Below are positions 53,351 to 63,100 of a stretch of 64,000 nt of DNA, in pieces. Made by a program: the position numbers and the translations under genes. Location of the stretch: NCBI GenBank assembly GCA_003167495.1, contig PMSX01000344.1:1-64000 (forward strand). Reading direction: 5' to 3'. The DNA comes from Bryobacterales bacterium (lineage in GTDB: Bacteria > Acidobacteriota > Terriglobia > Bryobacterales > Bryobacteraceae). A model generated the notes under the pieces. The model did no database searches. It worked only from the letters and a program-made list of their open reading frames with translations, and had not been told where the DNA came from. Each line of letters opens with the position of its first letter. The stretch's first letter is position 1.

Positions 53351-54052
53351 CTACACTGGCTTAGACGTTCCGATTGACGCCTCGATCATCGAACTTGCTC
53401 GCATCAAAGCGCGTCTGACATCGGCATCTTCAAACAACTGATCCATTTCACCAGACCCGCCACTGGCGGCGTAATGCCCGCGAGCTTGTTCAGTTGCGTG
53501 GATTGCGTCTTCGTGTCTCCCTAACGCTTCTAGGACAAACGCCTTCCATAACCAGAGCGGAACGTCGTAGGGTTCAACCTCAAGAGCTTTTTCGAAAGCC
53601 GCTAAAGACTCTGCGGAGTAACCGCTCAAATGACGGATTATTCCGAGTTCTGTCCATGATCGTATTGCCGATGGGCTGATGGAGATCGAATTCATGCAAG
53701 CATCGGCGGCCAACGTAAGGCGTCGCCGATTTAGCTCGCTACCATCATGCGGGCAAGAGACAGCGATCACCCGAAGAGCGATCGCCAGGTTTAGCCACCC
53801 GACTGGATGATTCGCCGTGCGAACGTGCTGCGTCAGAGTCATCGCCAGCAGGCTCACCGCATCGGGCTGGTCCGGAATGAGCGCTCCCTGCTCGACCAAA
53901 ATGGCCAGAAATGAACGGGCAAAGGAGTCAAGATCGCTATCGGACCTACGCAAACCAACAAAACACGCAAGAACCGCTCGAACGGACTCAGTGGTCAACG
54001 CCAAATAAGGAGAGCTAGAAATCTCGCCGGCGCCTTCCCGCGTATCCGTCAT
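53351..54052 (-). CDS. small TPR-like protein of the membrane/TPR cassette
   Basis: A 233-residue protein, helical, with one clear TPR pair near residues 140-195 (SWTELGIIRHLSGYSAESLAAFEKALEVEP and LWKAFVLEALGRHEDAIHATEQA). It has no signal peptide. Its start overlaps the stop of the 607-residue TPR gene by 4 bases (54049-54052), so it is the third gene of an operon transcribed leftwards. I do not recognise a known system, and it may be an adaptor for the larger TPR protein. Confidence 0.65.
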   Translation of the reverse strand: MTDTREGAGEISSSPYLALTTESVRAVLACFVGLRRSDSDLDSFARSFLAILVEQGALIPDQPDAVSLLAMTLTQHVRTANHPVGWLNLAIALRVIAVSCPHDGSELNRRRLTLAADACMNSISISPSAIRSWTELGIIRHLSGYSAESLAAFEKALEVEPYDVPLWLWKAFVLEALGRHEDAIHATEQARGHYAASGGSGEMDQLFEDADVRRALMRASSMIEASIGTSKPV

Positions 54053-55872
54053 TTTGCCGCAATCTCGCGAAGACCGTCTTCAACATCCAGCGTCAAAAAA
54101 CGATGATCTTTCTGTTGATCGTTCGGCGGATCAACTAACAAATGATGAACCCGGAAACCTCCCCGAGCAGCCTTCTGAGCCTCGCTCGCAGCTTCTGCAT
54201 AATTCCCCTTTGACCAATTGAGATACGTCAGAACAACGTGTACTTCCCCGCTTTGCGCATTGATTTCTTGCGCCTTATCACAATAATCGAACGCCGCGCC
54301 ATTATTCCCTTCAGCGGCACCCACCATCGCGAGACCAACGAGACCCCGCTCGTCCCGGGGGAATCGCCGAGCCATTTCGCTGAAAATCTCAAGAGCCTGG
54401 TCTCGATGCTTTAGCGCCAGCACGCTCACGCCGAGAAACCAGAAGGCCTCACCAGAACTCTCAACTGCGCTGGCCTGACGGAATTGCTCTTCAGCCTCCG
54501 CGTACCGGCCCATCGCGAGGTACAGATAGCCGCGACCGAGATGGATACCGGCGGGCTCATCGCCCGCAACCTCGAAGCACCGAGCGGCATTAGCCAAACG
54601 AGCGTCGGCCGACAACCACCAGCCTGGCCGGTAAACAACAACGGACTCTTCAAATTCGGCTTCGTCTTCGTATCCCGCTTGAATAGCGGCGCGGCATTCT
54701 AGCGCTGCCGTTCCCAATTCGCCGCGCAAAGCTGCGATATCTGCAAGTTCCAGGTGGACCGCGCCGCGGCCAAGGACAGTTTCGTCCGATGAATATTTGG
54801 TCATGGCTGTTCTGCACGAATCAAAAGCTCGATCTAAATCGCCTAATCCCTTGTACGCGTGTGCCTCAAACGCGTACCATTCGGCGTCCTTCACTTCCGG
54901 CTCCTTTTGCTTCGCAGATTGAAACTGATCGAGGGCTTGTCTATATCGTTTTGCTTCGAGATAAAGGCGGCCAAGCTCGATGTGGTCATAGGCATTCATT
55001 TCCGAAGCGCGAGCCCATTCTTCAAACGCGCTGATGGCGGCATCGCAATCATGAAGTTGCCGAAACAAATAAGATAACGTTTGCTGGAATTCCGGGGATT
55101 TCCGGCGGTCAGGATGTTTCTGGACGACCTCGCGGAGAATCCGCAATCCGTCAGTCGGGCGTCCATGATGGATGTGCCAGTGGGCTAGACGCTCCTGCAC
55201 CTCAACGTCCAGTAATTGATCATTAAGGAACCCAAAAAGCGCTTCGACTATTTCGGGGCCCGCCGGTTCTTTATAATGCTTGTCGCCACGGCTCACCATC
55301 TTGCCGTCGAACATCTCGAAATGCGCTTCAGTATCGTCGGGTTCCGAATACGGTTGGAACATCTTGAGCGTTTCCCACCCCGCCAGATATAGCTTTCGTT
55401 CTTCGCGATCAAGCACCAACGCATGGAACCGCTTGCAATACACACCCCGTTCTGTATCGTCGAGTTCCTCGAACTGTTCGTGCGTCAGTATCCGGCCTTT
55501 ACTCAAACGACCGAACAGAGTCGAGCACTGATCTATTTCAGGACAGAGTGCCGGATGACTAACGAAATTTAGCCAGTCGCTTGCATTGGGAATTGGCAAG
55601 TCGTCACCACCATCGGAGTGAACCGGAACCGCCAGGCGAGGCGAGTAGTGAAAAGCCACGAACCGCAGGGCACCTCTGTAGCTAAGAGCGGCTTCCACCA
55701 TCGGCGGCGCCGGCAAGTAAAGCTCTCTCATTCCGACCATTAGGGCCACCTTCGAAATCGGTACCGGTCGATCCTTAAGAAGTTTTCGCATCGCCACTTT
55801 AATCCCGGCGACGTACCGTTTGTGAAGGGCGATCATGCTGTTGGCTTCGGTGGACTTTCGCGGTTTATTCAT
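54049..55872 (-). CDS. large TPR-repeat protein of the membrane/TPR cassette
   Basis: A 607-residue protein. The first 220 residues form a domain of unknown fold (MIALHKRYVAGIKVAMRKLL..., GWETLKMFQPYSEP). From about 225 to the end there is a run of TPR-like helix pairs (AHWHIHHGRPTDGLRILREVVQKHPD, MGRYAEAEEQFRQASAVE, GNYAEAASEAQKAARGG). It has no signal sequence. The ATG overlaps the membrane gene stop by 8 bases and its own stop overlaps the next gene by 4. It is probably a cytosolic sensor or scaffold, with the function unknown. Confidence 0.65.
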   Translation of the reverse strand: MNKPRKSTEANSMIALHKRYVAGIKVAMRKLLKDRPVPISKVALMVGMRELYLPAPPMVEAALSYRGALRFVAFHYSPRLAVPVHSDGGDDLPIPNASDWLNFVSHPALCPEIDQCSTLFGRLSKGRILTHEQFEELDDTERGVYCKRFHALVLDREERKLYLAGWETLKMFQPYSEPDDTEAHFEMFDGKMVSRGDKHYKEPAGPEIVEALFGFLNDQLLDVEVQERLAHWHIHHGRPTDGLRILREVVQKHPDRRKSPEFQQTLSYLFRQLHDCDAAISAFEEWARASEMNAYDHIELGRLYLEAKRYRQALDQFQSAKQKEPEVKDAEWYAFEAHAYKGLGDLDRAFDSCRTAMTKYSSDETVLGRGAVHLELADIAALRGELGTAALECRAAIQAGYEDEAEFEESVVVYRPGWWLSADARLANAARCFEVAGDEPAGIHLGRGYLYLAMGRYAEAEEQFRQASAVESSGEAFWFLGVSVLALKHRDQALEIFSEMARRFPRDERGLVGLAMVGAAEGNNGAAFDYCDKAQEINAQSGEVHVVLTYLNWSKGNYAEAASEAQKAARGGFRVHHLLVDPPNDQQKDHRFLTLDVEDGLREIAAK

Positions 55873-56599
55873 AATCGTTAAAGCTTGTTATATTTAGACG
55901 GCGGTCAAGCGCCACGTTGTTTCCTTCAAGCAGTAGACAAAGGCCAGAAATAGTGGCCAACGCGATAACGGAGCCGGTCATCAAGACATTCTCGATCTGG
56001 CTGAGTGTCAGCTTAGACGCTGGCATAAACCTCATAAGATTGGTCGCAATGAAAACACCAAACAGACCAGCTGTCAGCAAAGGATAGTTGTCCTCACTGT
56101 GTCGGTTCTTAAATCTCAAAACGATAGCCGTGGCGCAAATGGCACCAAGAGCTATACAAGAAGACGAACCAATCAAGACGGGAAAGATGTCAACGCCGCC
56201 CAAGTGGCTCATCCACCAAATTGAAAGCGGAATCGTGATCGCAGAGGCAAACTGAAAAGGGATCCTAACGTTCCTGGGTGCGTTACACCGCGCCATCAGG
56301 ATTTCAACGCAAGCTGCGACGAGGAAACAATTGGTTATGAAATCTGGATACAGATCTATAAACAAAGCCAATCGATTCCGATCCAATACCTGATCAAAAA
56401 ACAGCCGGACAACACTGGGTATGCCCAAACTCAGAAGGGACGCAGCTACGAACGCAAGTTTCAGGCGCTGCCCTCGACCCAGCATTTTGTGAACGACGAA
56501 AACCGCCACTAGGCTTGCGAGAAGAAAAACCCACGAGCTCACGTCGACAACTTGTCCGTCGAAAGATATCCCATCGAAAAAATCAAACCGATCATACAT
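55865..56599 (-). CDS. polytopic membrane protein of the membrane/TPR cassette
   Basis: About 244 residues if started at the ATG at 56599 (MYDRFDFFDG). The open frame extends to 56716, but the upstream part is not clearly coding. About seven hydrophobic helices are visible (for example SSWVFLLASLVAVFVVH, FITNCFLVAACVEILMA and VLMTGSVIALATISGLCLLL). It could anchor the two TPR proteins encoded after it. Divergent from it lies a double-XRE regulator, and the intergenic gap is AT-rich. I do not recognise the family. Confidence 0.55.
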   Translation of the reverse strand: MYDRFDFFDGISFDGQVVDVSSWVFLLASLVAVFVVHKMLGRGQRLKLAFVAASLLSLGIPSVVRLFFDQVLDRNRLALFIDLYPDFITNCFLVAACVEILMARCNAPRNVRIPFQFASAITIPLSIWWMSHLGGVDIFPVLIGSSSCIALGAICATAIVLRFKNRHSEDNYPLLTAGLFGVFIATNLMRFMPASKLTLSQIENVLMTGSVIALATISGLCLLLEGNNVALDRRLNITSFNDYE

Positions 56600-56757
56600 C
56601 GTACTAGGAACTCTTACAGAAGTTTCGTTGGATCGAAATTCCAACAGGCGTGAATGTAGAAGATGGCGGTCTGTAGGGAAATGACTTTGAAGCCAAGCTT
56701 GTACGACAAACCACAAACAACCCTACACAAATGATTGTAGCCTCAATTTCGATTTTT

Positions 56758-56807
56758 CATTGGCCCCTGATTTTACCATCCACTCTATTCAACTGCGAGG
56801 GCCAATG
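56758..56807. promoter_or_regulatory. inverted repeat between the TPR cassette and the XRE regulator
   Basis: CATTGGCCC (56758-56766) and GGGCCAATG (56799-56807) are perfect 9-base complements separated by 32 bases, in the AT-rich gap between divergent genes. A TTGACG hexamer at 56850-56855 may be the -35 element of the regulator gene. The repeat is a plausible binding site for the XRE protein. Confidence 0.4.
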
Positions 56808-56924
56808 CTGTCTTCTATCACTAAATATGCAACTACAGCATTTTAGCTCTTGACGTTATATACAACTTATCATAAGCTGAAAGAGTCAACGTTAGTGCTC
56901 TTGAAGTGCTGGTGGGTATAGACT

Positions 56925-57842
56925 TTGAGGGTGACCCCTGAGCAAAGCGAGTTGGCACAAGGAATTAGGATGCTGCGCGAGCAATTTGGCGAATCACAAA
57001 CCGTTTTCGGCAAACGTTTGGGCGTCAGTGTTGTGACGATTGGCCGGTACGAAACCCGTCAGCCGCCGGTTGGCGACGTCCTGATGCAACTTGTTCGTGA
57101 GGCTGACAAGGCTGGCCTTCCCGATTTGGCAGAGCTGTTTCGCAGGAACTACGAAAAAGAACTCGAAGGACGAAGTCCGTCTGCGAGGGCTATTAAGGCC
57201 ATTCGAGTGAAAAACGGCTGGACACAGCAAGATTTGGCGCACGCGGCAGACATTTCGGCCGCATCGGTAGTGCGGTACGAGACAAACGGAATCCCAGATC
57301 GCAAGATTCTTGACCGTCTATCAAACCTTGCCGAACAGAGCGGGTTATCAAAGGAAGCCCTAACTCTAAGGCGAAGCAATTTAGAACAGGACCTAGTGGC
57401 GTTCTTGGCCACCGCAGAGGACGGGTACGTCTATGCCCTTTCTGGCCTTCTGTCTGCATTGATTCAAGCCCGGGATTTAGATCGACAGAGGTTAGCCGAC
57501 CTTCATCCTTCGGAGGTAGTGGCGGAGGTGGGTGACGTTCCGCCTCGATCGTGGGAGGGGCTTGCGTCTATTGCTAATGATCGTCCCCCGGCACCGTTTT
57601 CAGCTATCGTATGGATGTTCCAACATCTTAACGACGGAGAATTAGCTGCGCTAGGAGCTTGTCACGTGATGATTGTTGCGAAAGCACTCGAACGCAGAAT
57701 CAACCCCAGTGGTCCTTTAATCGACGCGGACGCTCGGTACCTGGGCTCGATCGGCGAGGAAGCCTTGAAGCTCATAACTGACCCCGCCCAACGGCGCAGA
57801 GTTCTGGAATCTATTCAACGAGAATTGGGAGGACCTGCTTAG
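56925..57842 (+). CDS. regulator with two XRE helix-turn-helix domains
   Basis: A 305-residue protein with two Cro/CI-type domains: the first at about 11-65 (GIRMLREQFGESQTVFGKRLGVSVVTIGRYETRQ), the second at about 88-140 (IKAIRVKNGWTQQDLAHAADISAASVVRYE). The C-terminal half is helical and of unknown role. The start is TTG at 56925 or GTG at 56931. A ribosome-like GGTGGG lies upstream. It is divergent from the TPR cassette and just before the excisionase-like gene, so it may govern either one, or excision of the element. Confidence 0.75.
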   Translation: MRVTPEQSELAQGIRMLREQFGESQTVFGKRLGVSVVTIGRYETRQPPVGDVLMQLVREADKAGLPDLAELFRRNYEKELEGRSPSARAIKAIRVKNGWTQQDLAHAADISAASVVRYETNGIPDRKILDRLSNLAEQSGLSKEALTLRRSNLEQDLVAFLATAEDGYVYALSGLLSALIQARDLDRQRLADLHPSEVVAEVGDVPPRSWEGLASIANDRPPAPFSAIVWMFQHLNDGELAALGACHVMIVAKALERRINPSGPLIDADARYLGSIGEEALKLITDPAQRRRVLESIQRELGGPA

Positions 57843-57900
57843 CCGCGGCCAATATGCAGGTCAGTTCAACGTTAAACCGAACTAGTTTTCGAGATGTGCA

Positions 57901-58113
57901 ATGCCAAACAAAACCACCAACCCAACCGTCCTTACCGTAGTTGAGGTCGCCAAGATTCTTAGGATCGGAAAGATTTCCGTCTATCAGGCGATCCAACGCG
58001 GCGAAGTCCCGTCGATCCGTATAGGTCGGCGAATATTGATTCCTAAATTTGCGCTCGAACAGATGCTGATTTGCCTTCCGACCTCTAAACAGAGGGCTCA
58101 CGCTTTGCGATAA
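57901..58113 (+). CDS. small helix-turn-helix protein, excisionase-like
   Basis: A 70-residue protein of the MerR-like/HTH_17 type: LTVVEVAKILRIGKISVYQAIQRGEVPSIRIGRRILIPKFALEQML. This wing-and-helix pattern is that of Xis proteins and integrase-linked regulators that bend DNA at attachment sites. It precedes the integrase stub by 11 bases, so it may be the excisionase of that older integrase. Confidence 0.75.
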   Translation: MPNKTTNPTVLTVVEVAKILRIGKISVYQAIQRGEVPSIRIGRRILIPKFALEQMLICLPTSKQRAHALR

Positions 58114-58124
58114 CTTGAGACGAT

Positions 58125-58592
58125 ATGCGAGGGCACGTGCGGAATTATCAACTCAAAACTGGCGAGAAACGATGGGCAGCGTTCGTCTACCGCGGCAAGC
58201 GCGTCGCGAAGAACGGAATTCTTCAGGACGCCTATCGCTGGAATCGCGGGTTCCATCCACAAAAGGCCGCACAGAACGAACTGAACAAGCTCCTTCGTTC
58301 ACTGGATGACGGAACTTACGCCGAGGCTTCGAAACAAACGCTTACTGAATTTCTAGAGCGCTGGCTGGCCACGGTCAAGCCGAATTTGGAAGCAAAGACA
58401 TTCGAGCGTTGCAAGGAAATTGTTGACCTAAACATCAACCCAAGGCTGGGCACGATTCACTTGACGAAGCTCCGACCGCAGCAGCTCTCAGAGCCCGTGA
58501 CGAACGTACCTGTGTTTCACAAATCAACAGAGGGACTCGTTCGAGTGAAGCATACGCACTTTCTCTCAATCGAAAGGAATTTGAGGGGCTAA
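58125..58592 (+). pseudogene. truncated phage-type integrase (N-terminal part)
   Basis: A 155-residue frame with an arm-binding start (RGHVRNYQLKTGEKRWAAFVYRGKRVAKN, then QKAAQNELNKLLRSLDDGTYAE) and the start of a core-binding domain (LTEFLERWLATVKPNLEAKTFERCKEIVDLNINPRLGTIHLTKLRPQQL). It then ends in unrelated sequence. The catalytic domain with the R-H-R-Y residues is absent. This is the relic of an earlier integrase at the same tRNA site or of a nested element. Confidence 0.75.
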
Positions 58593-58595
58593 CGT

Positions 58596-58877
58596 ATGAG
58601 TCAGCCGGATCAATTTATAAACGTATCCCTACTTGCCAAAGCGCTAGCGGAAGAGTTGAAATCTAATCTCAATCCCTACGCTCCGGTGAAACGAGTTTTT
58701 AATTTAGAAGAAGCGGCTGAGTACTGCGGTCTCACCCGCGACAGCTTCAAGAAAAAAGTCGTTCGCGATCGCCTTCGCAAGGTCCGGCTAGACAAATGCT
58801 GGCGTTTCGATATCGCCGACCTTGACTATTGGATTGACTCTCACAAAGACCAAATCGCCGAGGAAACTGCTGCATGA
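58596..58877 (+). CDS. excisionase-like helix-turn-helix protein
   Basis: A 93-residue protein whose second half is a MerR-like helix-turn-helix (FNLEEAAEYCGLTRDSFKKKVVRDRLRKVRLDKCWRFDIADLDYWID). Its stop overlaps the integrase start by 4 bases (58874-58877), so the two are made together. Such pairs are typically excisionase and integrase. It probably directs excision of the element from the tRNA gene. Confidence 0.75.
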   Translation: MSQPDQFINVSLLAKALAEELKSNLNPYAPVKRVFNLEEAAEYCGLTRDSFKKKVVRDRLRKVRLDKCWRFDIADLDYWIDSHKDQIAEETAA

Positions 58878-59998
58878 GCAAACGTCGAGCAAAGCGCACC
58901 AAGGGCCAGGGGAGCGTTTTCCCAGATCCTCGCTCGCCCTACTTGCAAATCTCCTACTGGAACGGCACGAGGCAAGTTCGTCAATCCGCCCGCACAGATG
59001 ACCATGGCGAGGCAGTAAAGCTGCTGCAACGCAAGCTAGCCGAACATGTCATCGGGAAGTCCGCTAGCCCGGAGCGGATTAAGTTGGCTGCTCTTTTGCA
59101 ACTCGTCGTCGACGACTACCGCCGCAACGATAAAGCCGACCTGCGCGAAACAGAACAGCGCGTAAACCGATTGCTCAAACCGGCCTTTGGGCATTTGCGC
59201 CCCGCTGAATTCACTACGAAGGCGCTGAACGATTATATTGAGCAACGCCAAAAACTTGGTCGCAAGAACGGCACGATCAACCGCGAACTCGCTCACCTGC
59301 GCCGCGCATTCCGGCTCGGCTTCCAGCACGATCCGCAACTCGTCTACCGGCTTCCGGTGATCAAAGCCCTTAAGGAAGACAACGTCCGGGAAGGCTTTCT
59401 GGAACAAGAGCACTATGGTCTGATTCTCGATGCCCTCACAGAAGAGGTCAAGCCCATCTTCGTGGTCGCCTATCACCTCGGCATGAGAACCGGCGAGTTG
59501 CTGGCGCTGAAACGAAGTTGGGTCGATCTACCGGAGGGCCTCATTTACGTAAAGGGGCGGGTGACGAAAAATCGAGAGCCGAAAACAGCACCGATTTACG
59601 GCGATATGGGTCCGTGGCTCGACATGCTCCTGAGTCGTGGCCAAGTCGAATCGCCGAAGTGCGTTTGGCTTTTTTCCCGCGACGGCAAGCCCATCCACAG
59701 CTTTAAAGGCGACTGGGCTCAAGCGTGTGAAAAGGCCGGCGTCTCCGGTCTGCTCTTCCATGATTTGCGGCGTACTGCGGTACGCAACATGATTCGCGCC
59801 GGCGTCCCAGCGAAGGTCGCGATGGAAATTTCAGGTCACAAGACAGCGAGTATGCTGTGGCGCTATGACATCACCGATACGCGCGATGTGAAAGAAGCCG
59901 GAAGGCGCACGGAAAGTTATTTGAAGGCTAAGAAAGAGGAAAAAGATGCGACAACATGCGGAAAACCTACGGAGTACTTTGGTACCAAAACGAGCTAA
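58874..59998 (+). CDS. int: tyrosine recombinase (integrase) of the element
   Basis: A 374-residue integrase with the catalytic residues in place: Arg in YHLGMRTGELLAL (about residue 202), a beta-hairpin Lys region (YVKGRVTKNRE), HDLRRTAVRNM (H-X-X-R, about 296-306), GHKTASMLWRY (His and Tyr, about 318-328). The N-terminal part has a short arm-type domain (GSVFPDPRSPYLQISYWNG) and a core-binding domain (85-170). Its stop codon lies 1 base from the tRNA-Leu 3' end, so it sits right at the attachment site, as in tRNA-targeting ICEs. Confidence 0.95.
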   Translation: MSKRRAKRTKGQGSVFPDPRSPYLQISYWNGTRQVRQSARTDDHGEAVKLLQRKLAEHVIGKSASPERIKLAALLQLVVDDYRRNDKADLRETEQRVNRLLKPAFGHLRPAEFTTKALNDYIEQRQKLGRKNGTINRELAHLRRAFRLGFQHDPQLVYRLPVIKALKEDNVREGFLEQEHYGLILDALTEEVKPIFVVAYHLGMRTGELLALKRSWVDLPEGLIYVKGRVTKNREPKTAPIYGDMGPWLDMLLSRGQVESPKCVWLFSRDGKPIHSFKGDWAQACEKAGVSGLLFHDLRRTAVRNMIRAGVPAKVAMEISGHKTASMLWRYDITDTRDVKEAGRRTESYLKAKKEEKDATTCGKPTEYFGTKTS

Positions 59999-59999
59999 G

Positions 60000-60030
60000 T
60001 GGTGCCCGGGGCGGGACTTGAACCCGCACT
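60000..60030. other. probable attachment site (attR) at the tRNA 3' end
   Basis: The 3' part of the tRNA-Leu gene, including the encoded CCA (60000-60002) and the acceptor and T-arm, lies next to the int stop codon. Tyrosine recombinases of tRNA-targeting elements recombine within this part of the tRNA. The matching copy (attL) should be at the far left end, outside the window. I found no second copy inside it. Confidence 0.6.
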
Positions 60031-60088
60031 TCCCTTGCGAGAAAAAGGATTTTAAGTCCTTTGCGTCTGCCGATTTCGCCACCCGGGC
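60000..60088 (-). tRNA. tRNA-Leu (anticodon UAA)
   Basis: On the minus strand the sequence folds as a tRNA: acceptor GCCCGGG/CCCGGGC, D-arm, anticodon stem AAGGA/TCCTT with loop CTTAAAA (anticodon TAA), a long variable arm and T-arm GCGGG-TTCAAGT-CCCGC, then discriminator A and an encoded CCA. The long variable arm is right for leucine. The total is 89 bases with CCA. The tRNA stays complete because the element brings the 3' end with it. Confidence 0.95.
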
Positions 60089-60103
60089 CTCTGAGCTTTC
60101 ATA

Positions 60104-63100
60104 CTACGACAGCAACAGCTCTAAATCTTCCTTCTGCAAATTCTTAATAACGCTGTTGTCTTGGCTAATAATCGCGCTCGCCAAATCCCGCTTCGTCTTC
60201 TGCAAATCCAGCACCTTCTCTTCTACCGTGTCGCGCGCAATTAAACGATACGCAAACACCTGCTGGATCTGCCCAATGCGATGCGCCCGGTCCACCGCCT
60301 GCGCCTCCACTGCCGGATTCCACCAAGGATCCAACAAGAATACGTATCCCGCCGCCGTTAAATTCAAACCCAACCCGCCCGCCTTCAGGCTGATCAAGAA
60401 CAGCTTGCAATCCGGATCATTCTGAAACCGCTCTACCGGAGCTTGCCGGTCGCGCGTTGTGCCATCCAAATACTCGTACACCAAAACTTCTTCATCCAAG
60501 TGTCTGCGAACAATCTTCAAAAAGCTCGTGAACTGCGAAAAAACCAGCGCCTTATGCCCTTCCGCCGTGACTTCCCGCAATTGCGCCAGCAACACGTCCA
60601 TCTTGGCGCTCGCTTCGTCGCTGCGTTTGACATCGATCAACGCTGGATGGCAAGCCGCCTGCCGCAATCGCAGCAACGCTTCTAAGACCTGTATCTTCGC
60701 TTTGCCCATGCCATCTTTCGCAATCTTGCCCAACAACGTATTGCGGTAATGCTCGCGCAGTTCGTTATAAAGCTTGCGCTGCGGCGGTTTCAACTCGCAG
60801 TAAATCGTCTGTTCCGTCTTCGGCGGCAGCTCGCGCGCCACTTCCTCTTTCGTGCGCCGTAAAATGAACGGCCGCAGGGCATGCGCCAGCAAACTCAAAC
60901 TCTCTTCACTGACATTCCGCAATCCGCCGCCCGCAATCTTAAACACGTTCGCCGCATTCAGCATGCCCGGATTCAGGAACTCAAATAACGAAAACAACTC
61001 CCCCAAATGGTTTTCCACCGGCGTGCCGCTCAACGCTAATCGGTGCGACCCCTTCAACAATCGAACAGCTTTGGCGGATTCCGTCCCGGAATTCTTTACC
61101 GCCTGCGCTTCATCCAAAATCAGGTAATCAAACTCAATATCTTTTAACTTTGGTGCATCCCGTCGCAGCGTTCCATACGTTGTCAGAACCACGTCAAAGC
61201 CTTCGAAACTATCGTCGCCCCGCTCCGCGCCGGTATAATCCAACACCCGCAAGGCAGGCGTAAATCTCGCCGCTTCCTCCCGCCAGTTGAAAATCAACGA
61301 ACGCGGTACCACCACCAGCGATGGACGCTTCAGCTCCCCTCTCAATCGCAATTCCCGCCGCGTCTCCAACAGTGCCAATACCTGCGCCGTCTTGCCCACA
61401 CCCATGTCATCCGCCAGACAACCGCCAAACGATAAGCGCCGCAAGAACTCCATCCAGCCCAGACCCTCACGTTGGTAATCGCGCAACTGGCCAATGAAAC
61501 CGGCTGGCTGCGCGGCTGGCTCAACGCCTTGAAAGTTCGTCAACTGCTCTCGCACGCGGCTAAAAGCTTCATCGCACGAAACTTCAGGCTGCGTAGCCAA
61601 TAGTGCATCGAGCAGCCCCGCCTGATTGCCGCGAAAACGAATGTGCCCATTCTCCGCCGTTCCCAATCCCGCCACTAAGCCGACCCGCGCCAGCCACTCC
61701 TCAGGCAACACACCATAGGTGCCGTCACCCAACCGCACCGTGTTTTCGCCGCGCCGTACGGCTTCCAGCAGTTCCGGCAAAGCCGCCGTCGTTTCTCCAT
61801 ACTCCACTTCGCCGCGCAGTTCAAACCAATCCACGCCCGAAGCTACTTCCATGCGATAGCTGCCTGGCTTGCGGAACAGTTTGCCGTCCGCTTCCACGTG
61901 CCAGCCCGCTTCAATCAACTTTCTGACAATCCTCGGCACTTTGTTGGTGTGCGTGTGCCAGCTGCCGTCTTCTCGCGGATCATAGGTAGTGGGCTGCCGG
62001 AAGCCAAGTTCTTTGAGCGTCGCCGCAGCAGCTTCTTCCATATCGGAATCACGCTTCACAAACCGCCGGTTACCGCTGTCGTACACGCCGCGGCGCTTGT
62101 CGGCGCCAGGCACCATCGTGCCGCCGTAATCGAATATTAGATCCGCGCACACTTTCGCTTGCAGAGCCGCGCCGCCTCGCGCTCGAATCTTGAGCAGTTT
62201 TCGGGGCGTCACGGCGATCTCTTCGAATGCTAATTCCGGCGGCACGCTGAGCGGCGGCGCTCCCGGCAGCGTGAGCAGTTCCGCCATCAACGCCTCGGCA
62301 TCTCTGTCCGACGCCGTGATCCCGCCTGTTCTGCGCATGTGGCGCAACCACTCTGTTTGTGTGTCGGGGGCCAAGCGCGCCACTGTGTGCCCAATGAATA
62401 CGAAGCCCTCCGAGACAAGCGCTGTATCCGCCAGCTCCGTTCGCGCCTCGCCTCTGCGTAGTAAACCGCTGACGGTCCAACCCGTAATTTTGCGCTCGTT
62501 CATTTCGAGCTCAAAGCGCCACGGCTCGCCGTCATCCCACTCAAGCGGCATCGGCGCTGCTGCTTGTTTGAACTTCTTGAGAAAACAACGTCCCGTTTGC
62601 ACAGCCAGCGGCAGAACCATCGCAGCCAGCGCGGGCGTTACCAAACTGGATGAAGGCACCTGCCCCTGCGCATCCGCATCGCCCCAGCCGTGATATTCGA
62701 AACCTCCCGCCAGCAGCGATAAGATTCCACGATCGGCCGCTGGCAAGTTGCGTAAGTGGCCGCGTTTGATGTTGGCCCGGCTCGGCGCTGCATACGTGCC
62801 ATCGGATTTCCGGTCGCGCGTTTCCAGTGCCAGCACCAAGCCGCCCGCTGCCAGGCTCGATTGCACGTCCACTTGATACACGATCTCGCGCTTGGTCGGC
62901 CAGTTGTCGGTCAGCCGCTCGCGCAAAATCTTGCTCATGATCAGGCTGTTGACTTCCTGCTTCCACGCCGCCGGTTCAACAACTTTCGACGCCAAAGGGG
63001 CCGCCTTAAAAAGGGGTGGCTCGTCTTCCAGCTCCTCCTCATAGAAGCCTGTCTCGTACGGGAGCATGCCGTCGTCCAGAATCAGTTCCGGCGAATGAGC

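Noticed and set aside
1-59998. Insertion sequence or transposase gene
   Set aside because: I found no transposase signature or terminal inverted repeats. The mosaic cargo seems to have been acquired without a visible IS.
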